Below are positions 6,850 to 16,184 of a DNA stretch of 64,000 nucleotides, in pieces. How positions within the stretch are numbered: the first letter of the stretch is position 1; the number at the start of each line of letters is the position of its first letter. This DNA comes from Paenibacillus alba. GTDB lineage: Bacteria > Bacillota > Bacilli > Paenibacillales > NBRC-103111. The position numbers and the translations under genes are program-made. Under the pieces are notes generated by a model. That model had not been told where the DNA came from. It did not search any database and was given only the letters and a program-made list of their open reading frames with translations. The DNA lies in assembly GCF_013204855.1 (NCBI RefSeq), contig NZ_JABMKZ010000014.1, forward strand, positions 98,928-162,927. The letters are read 5' to 3'.

Positions 6850-8886
6850 CTAGTGATTGACCGGTTCGAGTACTTTGTCTTCACTTGCATCTACGCCTGA
6901 TTTCGCCTCTTTGGACGTCAGCGTTTTTAATTTAGACAAGTATTCCTGCGCCACCTTAATAAAAGAAGCATGCGACCAAGTCAACGGCGAAACTGACATC
7001 GGCTCTCCTGAGAACGGGTGCACTTGTTCAGCCATAACGCCAGAGGGCAGCGCATGGTTGATTGCCCAGCGCATCAAATTTTCAGCCTCCACAAGGTCTT
7101 GTACCGTCTTAGCTGTTGCTATCAGCCATTCCGCGTACCAAAGCGTGCAAATAAACCAAGGGTTCCCCGGAACCTTCGCAACATCATTGGTCACTTGATG
7201 ATAGTAGTCGTTCTCATAACGCGCGATGCCGCCAATGTCTGTCTGTACCCATAATTTATCTTTCAATGCTTTCATCGTAGCAAGGAGTCGCGGATCCTCC
7301 AACTGAAGCAGACCGAAGTCAAATAGCGCATACATGCTCATATCCATGGTATAATCGGGAATATATTTATTTTCCTCATAGCTCCAATACAAGGCTCTTA
7401 GGAACCTATTCTGTTCGGGTGCAAACAGCTGCTGCTCAGCAGATTTTTTTACCAATTCTGCAATATCAGCATAATAAACAGCCCGTGCTTTATCTTCGTG
7501 AAATTCGGCGAAGCGAGCTGCAGCTACCAGGCCTGCATAGACGGAAGAAACCGTGAAAGCAAGCACACCGTAGCGCTCCTCCCAGAGGTCATAAGAGGGC
7601 AGCGGAAGTCCGGAAGCATCCCGATAATGCACGAGGAAATCAGCCGCAGGCTTCACCAATTTCTCATAATCCTCTCGGGACTTATCGAGCGTGCCTGCCA
7701 GCTTATGATGATGCCACAAGGTGAACAGCACCAGTGCAGTCTCGTCCTCTTGAATAGCAAGCTGCTTCTTCCCTTGTCCGTCTACCCAAGGATGCCAGCT
7801 TGAACCAACCGAGCTGTCCGGGTTATATTTATGCATCAAATATCCTTCCGGGGTGAGTACCTTCAAACAGAAATCGAAAAACTTCCGAGACAATTCATGA
7901 TAACCGGCACGATCCAGCGCATGCGAGACTAAAGCACCGTCACGAGGCCACATATACGAGTAGGTATCTTTGGCAAATTTCAAAATGTCGGAATCATTCG
8001 CTGCGATAATCGCTCCCCGATTATCCACATTCGTTCTTGTAATCAGCAAGCATCTTTTATAAAATGATTCCAAATCAGGCTTCAGCAGCGATAATTGATG
8101 AGCATCCTGGTTCACCCATTTGACCCAATGCTCGTGTGTCCGCTGCAGTAGAACCTGTGGGGTTGCGGTGCGAAGCTGCTGTTCCAGCCGCTCTACTTCC
8201 TGCTTTGTTTTTCCGAAACAAATCCAAAACCAAGCTTCTTTTGAACTATTGGCAGGCAGTTTCAATGTCAATTCGATGATGCCATCCACAGAGCCTTGTG
8301 CAATCGGGTTCCCTCCCAAATGGCCATCTTCCGCATCACGCCAAGTTCCTTCCAGCCCATGAATGCCTTTTTGTCCCGTTGCATAACCGCTGGGAGCCGG
8401 TTTCTCGCTATCTGGTGACAAGCAGGACAGTGACATATACCGGTGTCCCTTATAGAAAACGAGCGAGTTTAGTTCCGGATCATAATAAATGGTATCACCG
8501 ACGCCATTCCCATAGATCTGCAGGTCCAAATGGAAATAAAGTTTGATTTCTCGTTCGACATCAAAGTGATTTTCAACCTTCACTTTTCGCACAAATGCAT
8601 TTTGCTGAACATCGACACCATCTCGAATTCCGAAACTGAGTCCAAGCCTTTCATGGCTGCATGGCACATCGGTAACAAGCGAATCCTCGAGATAAGTCAG
8701 TTTCTTAGACACCTCTGGATTGTCAATCCAGAAAAAACCTTCCTGACACCAAATGCCAAAATGTGAAAGATGATCGCTAGATTGATTCTCCTGACCTACT
8801 AAAGGGTAATACATGTCACGAATATTATAAGCAGCATCAAAATTAATAAGCACATTCCCATTTCCGATAGGTAAATCTCTTGCCAT
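6850..8886 (-). CDS. Glycoside hydrolase family 15 glucoamylase-like protein
   Basis: Inverting glucan alpha-glucosidase expected to release glucose from starch-type or trehalose-type substrates. An N-terminal beta-sandwich domain (about 1-260) precedes an (alpha/alpha)6 barrel. Seen: TYSYMWPRDGALV at 308-320, QEDETALV at 379, the general acid Glu in SYDLWEER at 436-437 and the general base E620 in VMAEQVHPFSGE. No signal peptide, so it is intracellular. The ATG at 8886 begins MARDLPIGNG, as family members do. First gene of an operon with the glucose dehydrogenase and divergent from an Xre-LytTR regulator. Confidence 0.9.
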   Translation of the reverse strand: MARDLPIGNGNVLINFDAAYNIRDMYYPLVGQENQSSDHLSHFGIWCQEGFFWIDNPEVSKKLTYLEDSLVTDVPCSHERLGLSFGIRDGVDVQQNAFVRKVKVENHFDVEREIKLYFHLDLQIYGNGVGDTIYYDPELNSLVFYKGHRYMSLSCLSPDSEKPAPSGYATGQKGIHGLEGTWRDAEDGHLGGNPIAQGSVDGIIELTLKLPANSSKEAWFWICFGKTKQEVERLEQQLRTATPQVLLQRTHEHWVKWVNQDAHQLSLLKPDLESFYKRCLLITRTNVDNRGAIIAANDSDILKFAKDTYSYMWPRDGALVSHALDRAGYHELSRKFFDFCLKVLTPEGYLMHKYNPDSSVGSSWHPWVDGQGKKQLAIQEDETALVLFTLWHHHKLAGTLDKSREDYEKLVKPAADFLVHYRDASGLPLPSYDLWEERYGVLAFTVSSVYAGLVAAARFAEFHEDKARAVYYADIAELVKKSAEQQLFAPEQNRFLRALYWSYEENKYIPDYTMDMSMYALFDFGLLQLEDPRLLATMKALKDKLWVQTDIGGIARYENDYYHQVTNDVAKVPGNPWFICTLWYAEWLIATAKTVQDLVEAENLMRWAINHALPSGVMAEQVHPFSGEPMSVSPLTWSHASFIKVAQEYLSKLKTLTSKEAKSGVDASEDKVLEPVNH

Positions 8887-9057
8887 GCGATCAGCCTCTT
8901 TCCAAGATGTTGCTACTAATTTACCATTTGAAGCGTCTAAATATGCACGCAGGCCTCTGAACAGGAAATTGAGGGAAATAGCACCAATTGGGCTTTAGAC
9001 ATTTTCATTTCACGCAAACTCAATTACAATAAGAAGTATATGGAGGGATTCACAATT

Positions 9058-9726
9058 ATGAAGCAATTAGAAGGATTCGGTAAATTTTTGGAAAGCTTGC
9101 GAGGTAAGATGTCATTACGTGAAGCAGCCCACAAAAGCGGACTTTCACATGCCTATATTAGGGACCTTGAATTAGAGCGGAATCGTTCGACAAATGAGAA
9201 AATCAACCCTTCACCCGTTACGTTAAAGAAGCTGTCGGATGCCTACAACATTTCGTACACAGATCTTATGGCCAAAGCCGGCTACTTAGAAAATGAGCAG
9301 GAGCTCATGGCTGAGCAAGCTGAACAAGAGCAAGTCGCTATGTCGGACGCTATGTATATTGAAGTCACGTCCAAAGAAATTATCTTTCATACACGACTTG
9401 GTCAAATCAACAGAAGTGTGAACTCGTTGCTCGATTTCAGTCTTTTTCTGGATCAGCTTGATGAACAAGGCTTTAAAAAGATGGATACCGATTTATTCGT
9501 CAATCTGAATTATGTGCAGAAATATGTGGAGCGAGAAGGCAAGCTCTATTTCGATCCGCTAGGTATCGGCAAATATGTCGTTATCGCGGCGATTAGACAA
9601 AAAAAATATCACGATCTGCTTATTCGCAGTGTCGCAGCCAATACCGGCAAAGCTCTCGAGTTTCATTACGACCGCAATACGGGAACGGCAGAAGCAGGTT
9701 TCTTTCCATTAAAATTTCCTGGCTGA
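9058..9726 (+). CDS. Xre-type helix-turn-helix fused to a LytTR-like DNA-binding domain
   Basis: Residues about 5-70 form an Xre HTH (SLREAAHKSGLSHAYIRDLE, then KKLSDAYNISYTDLM). A Gln/Glu-rich linker follows to about 95. Residues 100-170 look like a LytTR domain: MYIEVTSKEIIFHTRLG, LLDFSLFLDQL, GFKKMDTDLFVNLNYV. That would give one protein two different DNA-binding modules. Start chosen at ATG 9058, ten bases after GGAGGG; the in-frame ATG at 9040 precedes that site. Divergent from the glucoamylase operon, which it may regulate. Ends at a terminator at 9741-9790. Confidence 0.8.
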   Translation: MKQLEGFGKFLESLRGKMSLREAAHKSGLSHAYIRDLELERNRSTNEKINPSPVTLKKLSDAYNISYTDLMAKAGYLENEQELMAEQAEQEQVAMSDAMYIEVTSKEIIFHTRLGQINRSVNSLLDFSLFLDQLDEQGFKKMDTDLFVNLNYVQKYVEREGKLYFDPLGIGKYVVIAAIRQKKYHDLLIRSVAANTGKALEFHYDRNTGTAEAGFFPLKFPG

Positions 9727-9740
9727 AGCCATATTTACAA

Positions 9741-9790
9741 AAAAAGGAGAAACGGTTCAGTGCAATCTGAAACCTTTTCTCCTTTCTTTT
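9741..9790 (+). terminator. Rho-independent terminator
   Basis: Long stem AAAGGAGAAA-GGTTCAG / CTGAAACC-TTTCTCCTTT with small bulges, followed by TCTTTTCG. Confidence 0.85.
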
Positions 9791-9848
9791 CGTCTAAGTA
9801 TAAGTGTGGTTAAAATGATTTTTGGTAGAGAGGATTGGTACTGCATAC

Positions 9849-10964
9849 ATGGCTGTCCAACAAACCGCTTCCCCGCCGTCTCGTCTAGCGAGCAATAAAC
9901 GGAGAAGATCCAAAGGATTGAATTTTTTCGTATATGCGATTTTAAGTGTGGCTTTCCTTGCTGTGTTATCGCTTTGTTGGTTTTTCCTGACTGCCTCAGG
10001 GTCGAATATACGACTGATGATGGCGGATACGTTGATTACAACCCAACATCGGGATTGGGCCAAATATTTGATAGGTTCAACTGAATTGCAGAAGCGTGTT
10101 GAGGCCTATTGGAAAAGTTTTGATGACATGGGAAATGAGAAAGATAAAGGGATTGTTCAAATCCCGCCAAGCCCAAATGCCCAAACCCCCGTAACTGTTA
10201 AAAAAGAATTAGTTAAGATTGAGCCTATATCCGGCAGCAATTTCAAAGGACAGCTTGTCACCATTTCCGACCCCAAGAAGCTGCGAATTGCCGTACCTGA
10301 GAAGGTCGGCAAAGGCGAAAAAGTGTCCTCCATGGTGAAGAGAACCGGAGCGATTCTCGGTGTGAACGGCGGCGGATTTATCGATCCCAACTGGGAAGGC
10401 AATGGCTTTCAGCCAGAAGGCATCGTGATGTCCGGAGGCAAAATCTTTTACAATGACAAAGGCATGAACGGCACGGTGCAAGTTGTCGGCATTGACAAAG
10501 AAGGCAGAATGATTGCCGGCAAGTACAAAGTCTCTGAGCTGGTGGACATGGGCGTACAGGAAGCTGTTTCCTTCAGTCCGCGGTTCATTGTCAATGGCGT
10601 TGGTCAAATTAAAAGCCAGGCCGATGGCTGGGGCATAGCTCCACGAACGAGCATGGCACAAACCAAAGACGGCTCTATTCTGTTCGCTATTATTGATGGC
10701 AGGCAGAAGCATAGCATCGGCGCAACCTTATATGATGTGCAGGAAATATTCCTTGCGCATGGCGCAGTAACAGCAGCGAATTTAGACGGCGGTGCTTCAA
10801 CCGTACTCGTGCATAATAATGCTATTATCAATAAACCTTCCAGCGAGTATGGGGAACGTTATCTTCCCACAGCATGGCTGCTGTACGATCATCCCGAAAC
10901 GGCTCCCATCAAAAATGTGTGGGAAGGCCTCGATATTCGCAAAATTGATCCATCGAAGTGGTAA
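9849..10964 (+). CDS. Membrane-anchored phosphodiester glycosidase (NAGPA/DUF2233) domain protein
   Basis: An N-terminal basic stretch (NKRRRSK) is followed by one membrane helix at about 25-50, leaving the rest outside. The C-terminal half is a NAGPA-type domain: GVNGGGFIDP, GFQPEGIVMSGG, SFSPRFIVNG, PRTSMAQTKDG, DGRQ and NLDGGASTVLVH, the last being the conserved family end. Members hydrolyse or modify sugar phosphodiesters of the wall (as in YoeB/PhoD-independent wall teichoic acid or sporulation proteins); the substrate here is unknown. ATG 9849 is preferred; an in-frame TTG at 9822 lies upstream without a good ribosome site. Confidence 0.85.
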   Translation: MAVQQTASPPSRLASNKRRRSKGLNFFVYAILSVAFLAVLSLCWFFLTASGSNIRLMMADTLITTQHRDWAKYLIGSTELQKRVEAYWKSFDDMGNEKDKGIVQIPPSPNAQTPVTVKKELVKIEPISGSNFKGQLVTISDPKKLRIAVPEKVGKGEKVSSMVKRTGAILGVNGGGFIDPNWEGNGFQPEGIVMSGGKIFYNDKGMNGTVQVVGIDKEGRMIAGKYKVSELVDMGVQEAVSFSPRFIVNGVGQIKSQADGWGIAPRTSMAQTKDGSILFAIIDGRQKHSIGATLYDVQEIFLAHGAVTAANLDGGASTVLVHNNAIINKPSSEYGERYLPTAWLLYDHPETAPIKNVWEGLDIRKIDPSKW

Positions 10965-10968
10965 ATCC

Positions 10969-11004
10969 AAAACCTCCGACACCAAAAGGCATCGGAGGTT
11001 TTAT
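10969..11004. terminator. Bidirectional terminator between convergent genes
   Basis: AAAACCTCCGA and TCGGAGGTTTT arms around a 12-base loop, flanked by A- and T-runs, between the NAGPA gene and the convergent YtxH gene. Confidence 0.85.
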
Positions 11005-11008
11005 TGTT

Positions 11009-11374
11009 TTAGCGATTCCCTACAATAACCAAATCTTCAGCAGCCTCAGACGCTTGAATATCATCAAGCTCATCTTCATTTTTTGCTTCTTTCCACGAAC
11101 GAACTGTGTCCACAACACCGGAAGCCGCGTCTTTCGCTTTACCGACAATTTCCGTTGTTGCAAGGCTTACGCTTTTGGCAACACCTTGTGTCTTTTGGCT
11201 CACCGTGCTGGCAATTTGGACGGTTTTATCGCTTACCGCTTGCGCTTGCCCGGCAATGTCACTTCTTAGCTCACGGCCCGATTTAGGTGCGAATAAAAGC
11301 GCAGTTGCCGCTCCCAGCAAGCCGCCTACCACAGCTCCGATGAGAAGATCTTTTCCCTTTTTTTCATTGGACAT
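11009..11374 (-). CDS. YtxH domain protein
   Basis: 121 residues: short charged N-terminus (MSNEKKGKDLL), one Gly-rich membrane segment (IGAVVGGLLGAATALLFAP) ending in the family motif APKSGRELR, then a long helical tail (SVSQKTQGVAKSVSLAT). YtxH proteins are general-stress membrane proteins of unknown role in Bacillales. The start ATG at 11374 is preceded by AAGGAGTGG; longer in-frame extensions to 11458 lack one. It lies 14 bases after the DUF948 gene, the usual YtxG/YtxH pairing. Confidence 0.88.
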   Translation of the reverse strand: MSNEKKGKDLLIGAVVGGLLGAATALLFAPKSGRELRSDIAGQAQAVSDKTVQIASTVSQKTQGVAKSVSLATTEIVGKAKDAASGVVDTVRSWKEAKNEDELDDIQASEAAEDLVIVGNR

Positions 11375-11388
11375 GTAACATCCACTCC

Positions 11389-11835
11389 TTAATGATCTGA
11401 TTTGGCATTCCGATGCGCCTGCCATCTTTGCCACAGCTCGTAGCCCGTCGTTGTCCACTCCATGACGTCTTGAATACGTTTCTGGTGGGTATGTACAACC
11501 TTTTCCGCACCATGAATAGATTCATTCATCAGGTGTGCCCCTTTGCGAATAACAGAAGCGACATCCCCTATAGAGGCTCCTGCTTTCTCGATGGATTGAA
11601 TCGTCGGCTCAAGTGCAAGAACTTGCCTATGCACCTCTTCAGTAAGTTGCCCCGTTTGCTTCAAAAGTTGCTCTGATTGTTCTGCTGTGGCAATTACATG
11701 CTGTTTGATTTCTATAATGGCGTCATCCAAATGAACAATCGTGCGTTTCGCAGCTATTAGGAATCGCACAGCAAATCCAATGAGCAAAATGAAAGCAAGC
11801 GCTGAACTGACCATACTGATCTCGATCCAAGACAT
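11389..11835 (-). CDS. DUF948 (YtxG-like) membrane protein
   Basis: One N-terminal membrane helix (about 5-27) followed by a long coiled-coil-like region with Gln-rich heptads (QSEQLLKQTGQLTEEVHRQV). That is the DUF948/YtxG form. ATG 11835 sits eight bases after AGGAGGTG. First gene of the pair with the YtxH protein; in Bacillus such pairs are general stress genes. No clear SigB promoter was found upstream. Confidence 0.85.
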   Translation of the reverse strand: MSWIEISMVSSALAFILLIGFAVRFLIAAKRTIVHLDDAIIEIKQHVIATAEQSEQLLKQTGQLTEEVHRQVLALEPTIQSIEKAGASIGDVASVIRKGAHLMNESIHGAEKVVHTHQKRIQDVMEWTTTGYELWQRWQAHRNAKSDH

Positions 11836-12009
11836 GACGAGCACCTCCTGTGTGAGCTTAAAAAAGCGCGTATGCGTGTCGGCTTCTAGACGAATGCCTA
11901 TGAATTACTACAGTATAAGTAGCAGCAGCTTGTTTTGACACAAAAAAACTGGAAAAATTTCAGGGACCTGTCATAATGAAAAACAAACGATACCTACTGG
12001 AGGAGAAAC

Positions 12010-12642
12010 ATGAACAGAGAGCAAGGACTTAAAGAGATTGAACGCACCCGAATCATAGCCATCGTACGCGGGGTCCAGGAGGCACATATCCAAGCTGTCG
12101 CAGAAGCGCTTCTGAAAGGCGGCGTGACCGTTATGGAGGTTACCCTGAATACTCCCGGTGCCCTTCATATGATTGGCTCGCTGCAGCAGCACTGGGGGGC
12201 TCAGATGTACATCGGAGCTGGAACTGTACTCGACCTGGAAGATGCCAAGAAAGCCGTTCAAGCGGGTGCTTCCTTTCTGGTCACCCCGAACATGGACGAG
12301 GATGTCATTCGTTGGTCCAGTGAGCAAGGCATTCCCATTTTCCCTGGGGCTATGACACCGACAGAAATCGTCAAGGCTTGGAGAGCAGGCGCAACCGCTG
12401 TTAAAATCTTTCCAAGCGGGAGCCTTGGGCTCACTTATATCAAAGAATTAATGGGGCCTCTGGACCACATTCCGATGATTGCCGTGGGCGGCGTTACGGA
12501 GGACAATATTAAGCAGTTTCTGGATATTGGCTGCTACGGCTTAGGCATCGGCGGCTCCCTCATCAACCTCAAGGAGATCGAAGCTGGTCGTTTCGAGTGG
12601 ATCACAAACAAGGCGGCAAGCTTGCTCGCGGCATCCAAATAG
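12010..12642 (+). CDS. eda: 2-keto-3-deoxy-6-phosphogluconate / 4-hydroxy-2-oxoglutarate aldolase
   Basis: Class I aldolase cleaving KDPG to pyruvate and glyceraldehyde 3-phosphate. Seen: IVRGV, EVTLNTPGAL with the catalytic Glu, GAGTVL, FLVTPNMD, FPGAMTPTE, the Schiff-base Lys in AVKIFPSG, and AVGGVT for phosphate binding. Length 210 is normal. TGGAGGAGAAAC precedes the ATG. It stands alone, without edd or kdgK beside it, so it may serve sugar-acid catabolism from another locus. Confidence 0.93.
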   Translation: MNREQGLKEIERTRIIAIVRGVQEAHIQAVAEALLKGGVTVMEVTLNTPGALHMIGSLQQHWGAQMYIGAGTVLDLEDAKKAVQAGASFLVTPNMDEDVIRWSSEQGIPIFPGAMTPTEIVKAWRAGATAVKIFPSGSLGLTYIKELMGPLDHIPMIAVGGVTEDNIKQFLDIGCYGLGIGGSLINLKEIEAGRFEWITNKAASLLAASK

Positions 12643-12728
12643 AGATAGCAGAGTTTAGTGGATACGCCTTGCTTGCTGGAACGAACTCATACATATATTG
12701 CTGCCTCGCTTGAGGCAGATTTAGTCAC

Positions 12729-12777
12729 AAAAAAGGCTGTCTCCCAAGTAGAAAACGACTTGAGAACAGCCTTTTTA
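12729..12777. terminator. Bidirectional terminator
   Basis: AAAAAGGCTGT/ACAGCCTTTTT with an inner imperfect stem, between convergent eda and the chemoreceptor gene. Confidence 0.85.
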
Positions 12778-12787
12778 ATCTGAATGC

Positions 12788-14890
12788 TTAAACCTTAAAT
12801 CGGGAAAGCAAATCAACAAGCTCCTGTACAAGGCTGCCTAAGGCCTCGGCTGAAGCGCCGATTTCCTCCATCGTAGCCAACTGCTCTTCCGAAGCGGCAG
12901 CCACATTTTGAGCATTGCTTGAGGAGCTTCTGGCGATGCTCGCCAACTGCTCCACAGTAGCCAAAACCTCTTCTGTGCTTGCTGACATTTGCTCCGAAGC
13001 TGCTGAGACTTCCTGAATCTGTCGGTGCACTTGATCCATTTCTGTCGTAATGGAAGCGAAGATATGTCCGCTTTCCGTTACAGCTTGAACGCCTCTGTTC
13101 ACTTCAAGAGTACCTTGATCCATGCTCTTCACAGCTAGCTTCGTATCCTCACGGATTTCGCTGATGAGCTCGACAATTTCATGAGAAGCCGCATTCGATT
13201 GTTCAGCAAGCTTGCGAACTTCAGCTGCGACTACGGCAAAGCCTTTGCCGTGCTCCCCTGCTCGGGATGCTTCAATCGCCGCATTCAAAGCGAGCAAATT
13301 GGTTTGTTTGCTTATCGCCGAAATGACGCCAATGATATTTCCGATCGCTTCTGAGCGCTCGCCTAGTCGGCGAATAACTTGCGAAGATTCATCAACTCTG
13401 TCTCTGAGCACCGTCATCTGACGAACAGCCATCTGAATATTCTCATTCCCTGCTGACGTTTTCACTCTCACCTCATCTGTAGAATCAGAAACGTGAGCCG
13501 TCGACTCGGCAATCCGCTGTACACCTATCGCCATTTCTGTCATCGCGCGCGAGGTTTCTTGCGCATCGCTCAATTGGGTCTCGGATCCGGCAGCCATCTC
13601 CTGAATCGAGATTGTGATCGTTTCCGCCGCTCGACTTGTTTGCTCGGCACTTGCCGTAAGCTGCTCCGAGGTGGCTCCAACCGACATGGCGTGCTCAGTG
13701 ACCGTGTTGATCATAGCGCGCAGCTTATCGACCATTGTGTTGAACTGTTCGGACATCATTCCGAATTCGTCCTTACTATGGACGGTCAGCTTCTCGGTAA
13801 ATTCGCCTTCTGCCAGTTTAACGGAAAGCTGACTTACCGCACGAATAGGACGAAGCACCAGCATTCTAATAATGAAGTACATAGTGACTGCAAGTAGAAT
13901 CAATGCCGAAATAGCAATGACTAGGGACAGCTTGAGTTCATCGTAAAAAACATTCAAAATCATCTTCTTGGGAAAGATTGTTTCCATAAACCAGGTCTGA
14001 TCTGAATCCTTCAGAACAATCGGCGTGAATAAATGGAGATCTTGACCGCTGCTTCCCTCCATGTAGACGGATAATTTCCCTTGCTTGACACCATCCCACA
14101 CGGATGCGGCTGCCGGGTTTTCATTATAGTTTTTGGTTACTTTATCCGGTGAGTTGCCATGTGCAACGTAATTACCCGCTGACGAAATCATCGTTTCATA
14201 GCCGCCCAGCGGCTTCAGTTGTTCAATTTGTTTCTGCAAATCGCTAAGCGCTATATCTGCGCCTATGATCCCCACGAAATTTCCCTGCTTATCCAAAATT
14301 GGCATAATTAACGACGTTATCAATACATCTTTTCCACTGATCGGATACAGATAAGGCTCAATCCATGTATTTTTTTTCGTTTTCTTGGCGATTTGGTAGT
14401 AGTCCCCTGCACCATCTTTCTCATAATCAAGCAGCGGCTGCACATCGATTTTATTATCAACTTTGACCACATAAGGAATAAAACGGCCCGTGCTGTCATC
14501 GTACGGCTGTTTCTTTATATTCGCCGCATCTTTTTTATCAAAAGCATTAGGTTCCCAAAGCGTATACAAACCCAGAAGATTATCATGCTGCCCTAGCTCA
14601 GTGCTTAACATTCTTACGACGGCTTCACGTGTCAGTGACTTCGTCATGCTTGCATCCAAAACCACCCCGCGAAGTACCGATAAGATAGAGATCGTTTCAT
14701 CTACTTCTTGTTGAAAACCTGTTGATACACCTCCAGAAGCATGATTCGCCTCAGACTCTCCATGGCTTAAGCTCGTAGTATAGATTAGCTTGAGATTCAC
14801 GCCAATCAAACTTCCAAATGCCAACAAAAGCACCAAACCAATGCCAATTCCCAATTTAAAGGACAACTTCCGGTTACGCAGCCACATCAT
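12788..14890 (-). CDS. Methyl-accepting chemotaxis protein with dCache sensor
   Basis: 700 residues: a membrane helix near the N-terminus, an extracellular double-Cache region (about 45-310; note WEPNAFDKKD, DSTGRFIPY, WIEPYLYPISGKDVLITSL and GADIALSDL), a second helix near 330-355, HAMP, and a cytoplasmic signalling domain. The hairpin tip reads [20 protein letters not shown], the CheA/CheW contact. Binds small ligands, often amino acids or carboxylates, to steer flagella. ATG at 14890 follows GAGGGCG; the 26 extra in-frame codons upstream are unlikely. Monocistronic. Confidence 0.92.
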   Translation of the reverse strand: MMWLRNRKLSFKLGIGIGLVLLLAFGSLIGVNLKLIYTTSLSHGESEANHASGGVSTGFQQEVDETISILSVLRGVVLDASMTKSLTREAVVRMLSTELGQHDNLLGLYTLWEPNAFDKKDAANIKKQPYDDSTGRFIPYVVKVDNKIDVQPLLDYEKDGAGDYYQIAKKTKKNTWIEPYLYPISGKDVLITSLIMPILDKQGNFVGIIGADIALSDLQKQIEQLKPLGGYETMISSAGNYVAHGNSPDKVTKNYNENPAAASVWDGVKQGKLSVYMEGSSGQDLHLFTPIVLKDSDQTWFMETIFPKKMILNVFYDELKLSLVIAISALILLAVTMYFIIRMLVLRPIRAVSQLSVKLAEGEFTEKLTVHSKDEFGMMSEQFNTMVDKLRAMINTVTEHAMSVGATSEQLTASAEQTSRAAETITISIQEMAAGSETQLSDAQETSRAMTEMAIGVQRIAESTAHVSDSTDEVRVKTSAGNENIQMAVRQMTVLRDRVDESSQVIRRLGERSEAIGNIIGVISAISKQTNLLALNAAIEASRAGEHGKGFAVVAAEVRKLAEQSNAASHEIVELISEIREDTKLAVKSMDQGTLEVNRGVQAVTESGHIFASITTEMDQVHRQIQEVSAASEQMSASTEEVLATVEQLASIARSSSSNAQNVAAASEEQLATMEEIGASAEALGSLVQELVDLLSRFKV

Positions 14891-14991
14891 GTTAATCGCC
14901 CTCTCTCTAATAAACCTTTTTAAAATTTTATCGACATTTCGACATTTTTTTTGAATAGTTGTGCACAAATTAGTTTGGAAATAGACAAATA

Positions 14992-15038
14992 AAAATAGCC
15001 GTCTACGAGAACATAACGCTCAGGTAGATGGCTATTTA
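14992..15038 (-). terminator. Terminator overlapping the stop codon of the SufR-like gene
   Basis: AAATAGCC-TCTAC / GTAGA-GGCTATTT arms; the stop codon of the upstream gene lies inside the first arm on the minus strand. Confidence 0.75.
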
Positions 15039-15664
15039 TTTTGGGAAATGATATATAAACATTTGTTGCCGCCTTTGGCCAAACATTCCGTTCGCTCCAC
15101 ACTGGCATCAAGCAAATTTTGAAATAAGGCTAATTCACATCTGCATGCTTGTTGAAACACGTTAGCCACTTGTGTGATGGGACAGTTATGCTCACTGAAC
15201 ACAAACTCGCCTTCTTCCACTTGTGACCAATCCACCATATAGCCATTCTCATTCTGGATGAGTGCTAGCTCGGCTACCCGTTCTTCCAAGCTTTTGTCCT
15301 GCATTCTTGATGCGTAGCGGGCCTGAAGTTTGTCTTGCCTGCCTTCGAAAAGGCGATCAATCTTCTCATTCCCTTCGCCTTCTAGCAGTTCATCCAATAA
15401 ATCTATGGTAAGCTGCATGTATTTCTTAGGAAATAATTCATCCGCGAGTGGGGCTAATGTGTATACGTTTGTCGGTCTGCCCATCGCCTGCCGGACGAGC
15501 TTTGTTTCAAGCAAATTATCCTTCTCTAAGGCATGAATATGGCGTCTGACAGCCATCTCCGTAATCCCGAGCTGCTTGGACATGTCATGAACACTTAAAG
15601 GTCCCTGCGTTTTGAGCATAGAAAGAATCACTTTTCGTGTGGATGTTTCAAGTGCTGCATTCAT
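15032..15664 (-). CDS. SufR-like winged-helix regulator with C-terminal cysteine cluster
   Basis: Residues about 5-70 form a DeoR/ArsR-type winged helix (GPLSVHDMSKQLGITEMAVRR). The C-terminal region carries cysteines in NCPITQV, CRCELALF, RTECLAKGG and KCLY, the pattern of SufR-family repressors that hold a [4Fe-4S] cluster and sense iron-sulfur status. No suf genes are adjacent, so its targets are unknown. Alone on the minus strand. Confidence 0.8.
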   Translation of the reverse strand: MNAALETSTRKVILSMLKTQGPLSVHDMSKQLGITEMAVRRHIHALEKDNLLETKLVRQAMGRPTNVYTLAPLADELFPKKYMQLTIDLLDELLEGEGNEKIDRLFEGRQDKLQARYASRMQDKSLEERVAELALIQNENGYMVDWSQVEEGEFVFSEHNCPITQVANVFQQACRCELALFQNLLDASVERTECLAKGGNKCLYIISQNK

Positions 15665-15748
15665 TTGCTCACCTGCCTTCGGACTGTTGTTTAAGTCTCA
15701 TTTTACAGCAACATGCCCAATAAGTAAATTAAGAAACAACTATGTATG

Positions 15749-16180
15749 TTATTCCAGTTCACTCTTGATAAATGCCCGAACACTTGCAGCGAATTCCTCA
15801 AAAGTCACCGGAATGATCCGAATTAACGGATTTAATTCCTGCCGATTCCATTCCACGTACTCCTGGACTAGCGGCTTTCTAAGCTTCACCAGCTGCAGCA
15901 GAGTTTCCTTCAATGGCTCTGAATAAGCACCTTCTCCGTGCACAATTTCCACGATATCCTCATAGCTGCTAGCATCACGTAGAATAAAAGCATCAATCAG
16001 CAGACTTCCGATATCCGTCACCGTTTCAATAGCCAAGTGCAAAATACGTTCTTGCGCAAGCTGCCATACAAGATTATTGGTGCCTTGATCCCACTGCTGC
16101 ACCAATTGACTGCTCGCCTCAGCCAGCGATGACAGGAACTCAATTCTTTGATCAATTTGTTCATGATTAATAAAATACAT
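15749..16180 (-). CDS. HepT-like (DUF86/YutE) protein without the catalytic histidine
   Basis: 143-residue helical protein starting MYFINHEQIDQR, typical of the YutE branch of DUF86. HepT toxins use an R-x4-6-H RNase/AMPylation-target motif; here the corresponding segment is LRKPLVQEYVEW, with Gln where His is expected, so toxin activity is doubtful. No MNT-type nucleotidyltransferase antitoxin is adjacent. Instead a 35-codon membrane peptide gene ends 4 bases upstream. Confidence 0.75.
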   Translation of the reverse strand: MYFINHEQIDQRIEFLSSLAEASSQLVQQWDQGTNNLVWQLAQERILHLAIETVTDIGSLLIDAFILRDASSYEDIVEIVHGEGAYSEPLKETLLQLVKLRKPLVQEYVEWNRQELNPLIRIIPVTFEEFAASVRAFIKSELE

Positions 16181-16184
16181 GGGG

